Assembly: GCA_013813345.1 (NCBI GenBank)
Contig: JACCRW010000237.1
Coordinates: 1 to 5,884 of the forward strand
From: Actinomycetota bacterium
GTDB lineage: Bacteria; Actinomycetota; Thermoleophilia; Gaiellales; Gaiellaceae
Direction of reading: 5' to 3'
Length of the DNA stretch: 5,884 nt
Both the position numbers and the translations under genes were made by a program. Below the pieces are notes generated by a model. That model was not told the DNA's origin, made no database searches, and was given only the letters and a program-made list of their open reading frames with translations. Shown here piece by piece: positions 5,659 to 5,884 of this stretch. Every line of letters starts with the position of its first letter. Position 1 is the first letter of the stretch.

Positions 5659-5666
5659 CTGGGCCG

Positions 5667-5884
5667 ATGGCCTGGGATGTCCTGACGGAGGAGCAGCGCG
5701 AGATCCGCGAGCTCGTGCGCACGCTCGCCCGGGAGCGGATTGCCCCGCGCGCCGCCGAGATCGACGAGTCGCACGAGTTCCCCTGGGACGTCGTCGAGGT
5801 CTTCCGCGAGCACGAGATCTTCGGCCTCCTCTTCGAGGAGGAGTGGGGCGGCTCGGGCACCGGCACGCTGCTCGCGCTCGTCGC
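5667..5884 (+). CDS. Acyl-CoA dehydrogenase, N-terminal part
   Basis: The first 72 residues of an FAD-dependent acyl-CoA dehydrogenase are visible; the rest lies beyond the window. The helical N-terminal domain is recognisable from LTEEQREIRELVRTLARERI, APRAAEIDESHEFPW, and FGLLFEEEWGGSGTG. The last segment matches the conserved G-L/I-x-x-x-E-x-x-GG-S-G of the family. Family members oxidise acyl-CoA thioesters to the 2-enoyl form in fatty-acid or amino-acid breakdown; chain-length specificity cannot be read from this part. It has its own leaderless-type promoter, so it is probably not part of the protease cassette. Confidence 0.92.
   Translation, partial: MAWDVLTEEQREIRELVRTLARERIAPRAAEIDESHEFPWDVVEVFREHEIFGLLFEEEWGGSGTGTLLALV

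Noticed and set aside
4734..5813. 359-codon minus-strand open frame across the small protein, oxygenase and dehydrogenase start
   Set aside because: It crosses three separate plus-strand coding regions and an intergenic gap, and its product is low-complexity and Arg-rich.

Overview
The window is GC-rich throughout, with strongly G/C-biased third codon positions. It looks like a chromosomal segment of a high-GC actinobacterium, perhaps a Thermoleophilia-type lineage. That placement is soft: it rests on composition, codon use and two start codons that sit 7-8 bases after a TAnnnT box (leaderless style), not on a marker gene.

Layout: (1) 573..1, minus strand, is the N-terminal part of an amidohydrolase of the YtcJ-like (amidohydrolase 3) type, cut by the window edge. 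(2) 574..882 is a divergent intergenic region. It holds a TTGACA promoter candidate, two or three interleaved perfect inverted repeats, a small SD-preceded reading frame, and a strong Shine-Dalgarno for the next gene. (3) 883..5582, plus strand, is a tight four-gene cassette: a subtilisin-like S8 protease with no visible signal peptide and a C-terminal tail of 18 Pro-Ile-x triplets; a B12-type radical SAM enzyme of the RiPP-maturation kind; a 118-residue protein resembling a free-standing copy of the protease's propeptide; and a 2-oxoglutarate/Fe(II) oxygenase. The first three genes overlap (20 and 4 bases) and the fourth follows after 32 bases, so they are almost certainly one operon. (4) 5667..5884 is the start of an acyl-CoA dehydrogenase gene with its own leaderless-type promoter, cut by the window edge.

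Working model (inference): the cassette is a peptide- or protein-modification system. The radical SAM enzyme belongs to a group that normally alters ribosomal peptides, often by C-methylation. The oxygenase could add hydroxyl groups. No ordinary precursor-peptide gene is obvious. The best substrate candidate is the repetitive Pro-Ile-x tail fused to the protease, which would make the protease both carrier and possible releaser of its own modified tail. The free-standing propeptide-like protein could be a chaperone or inhibitor of the protease, or itself a precursor with a propeptide-fold leader. The flanking amidohydrolase and acyl-CoA dehydrogenase look like unrelated metabolic neighbours.
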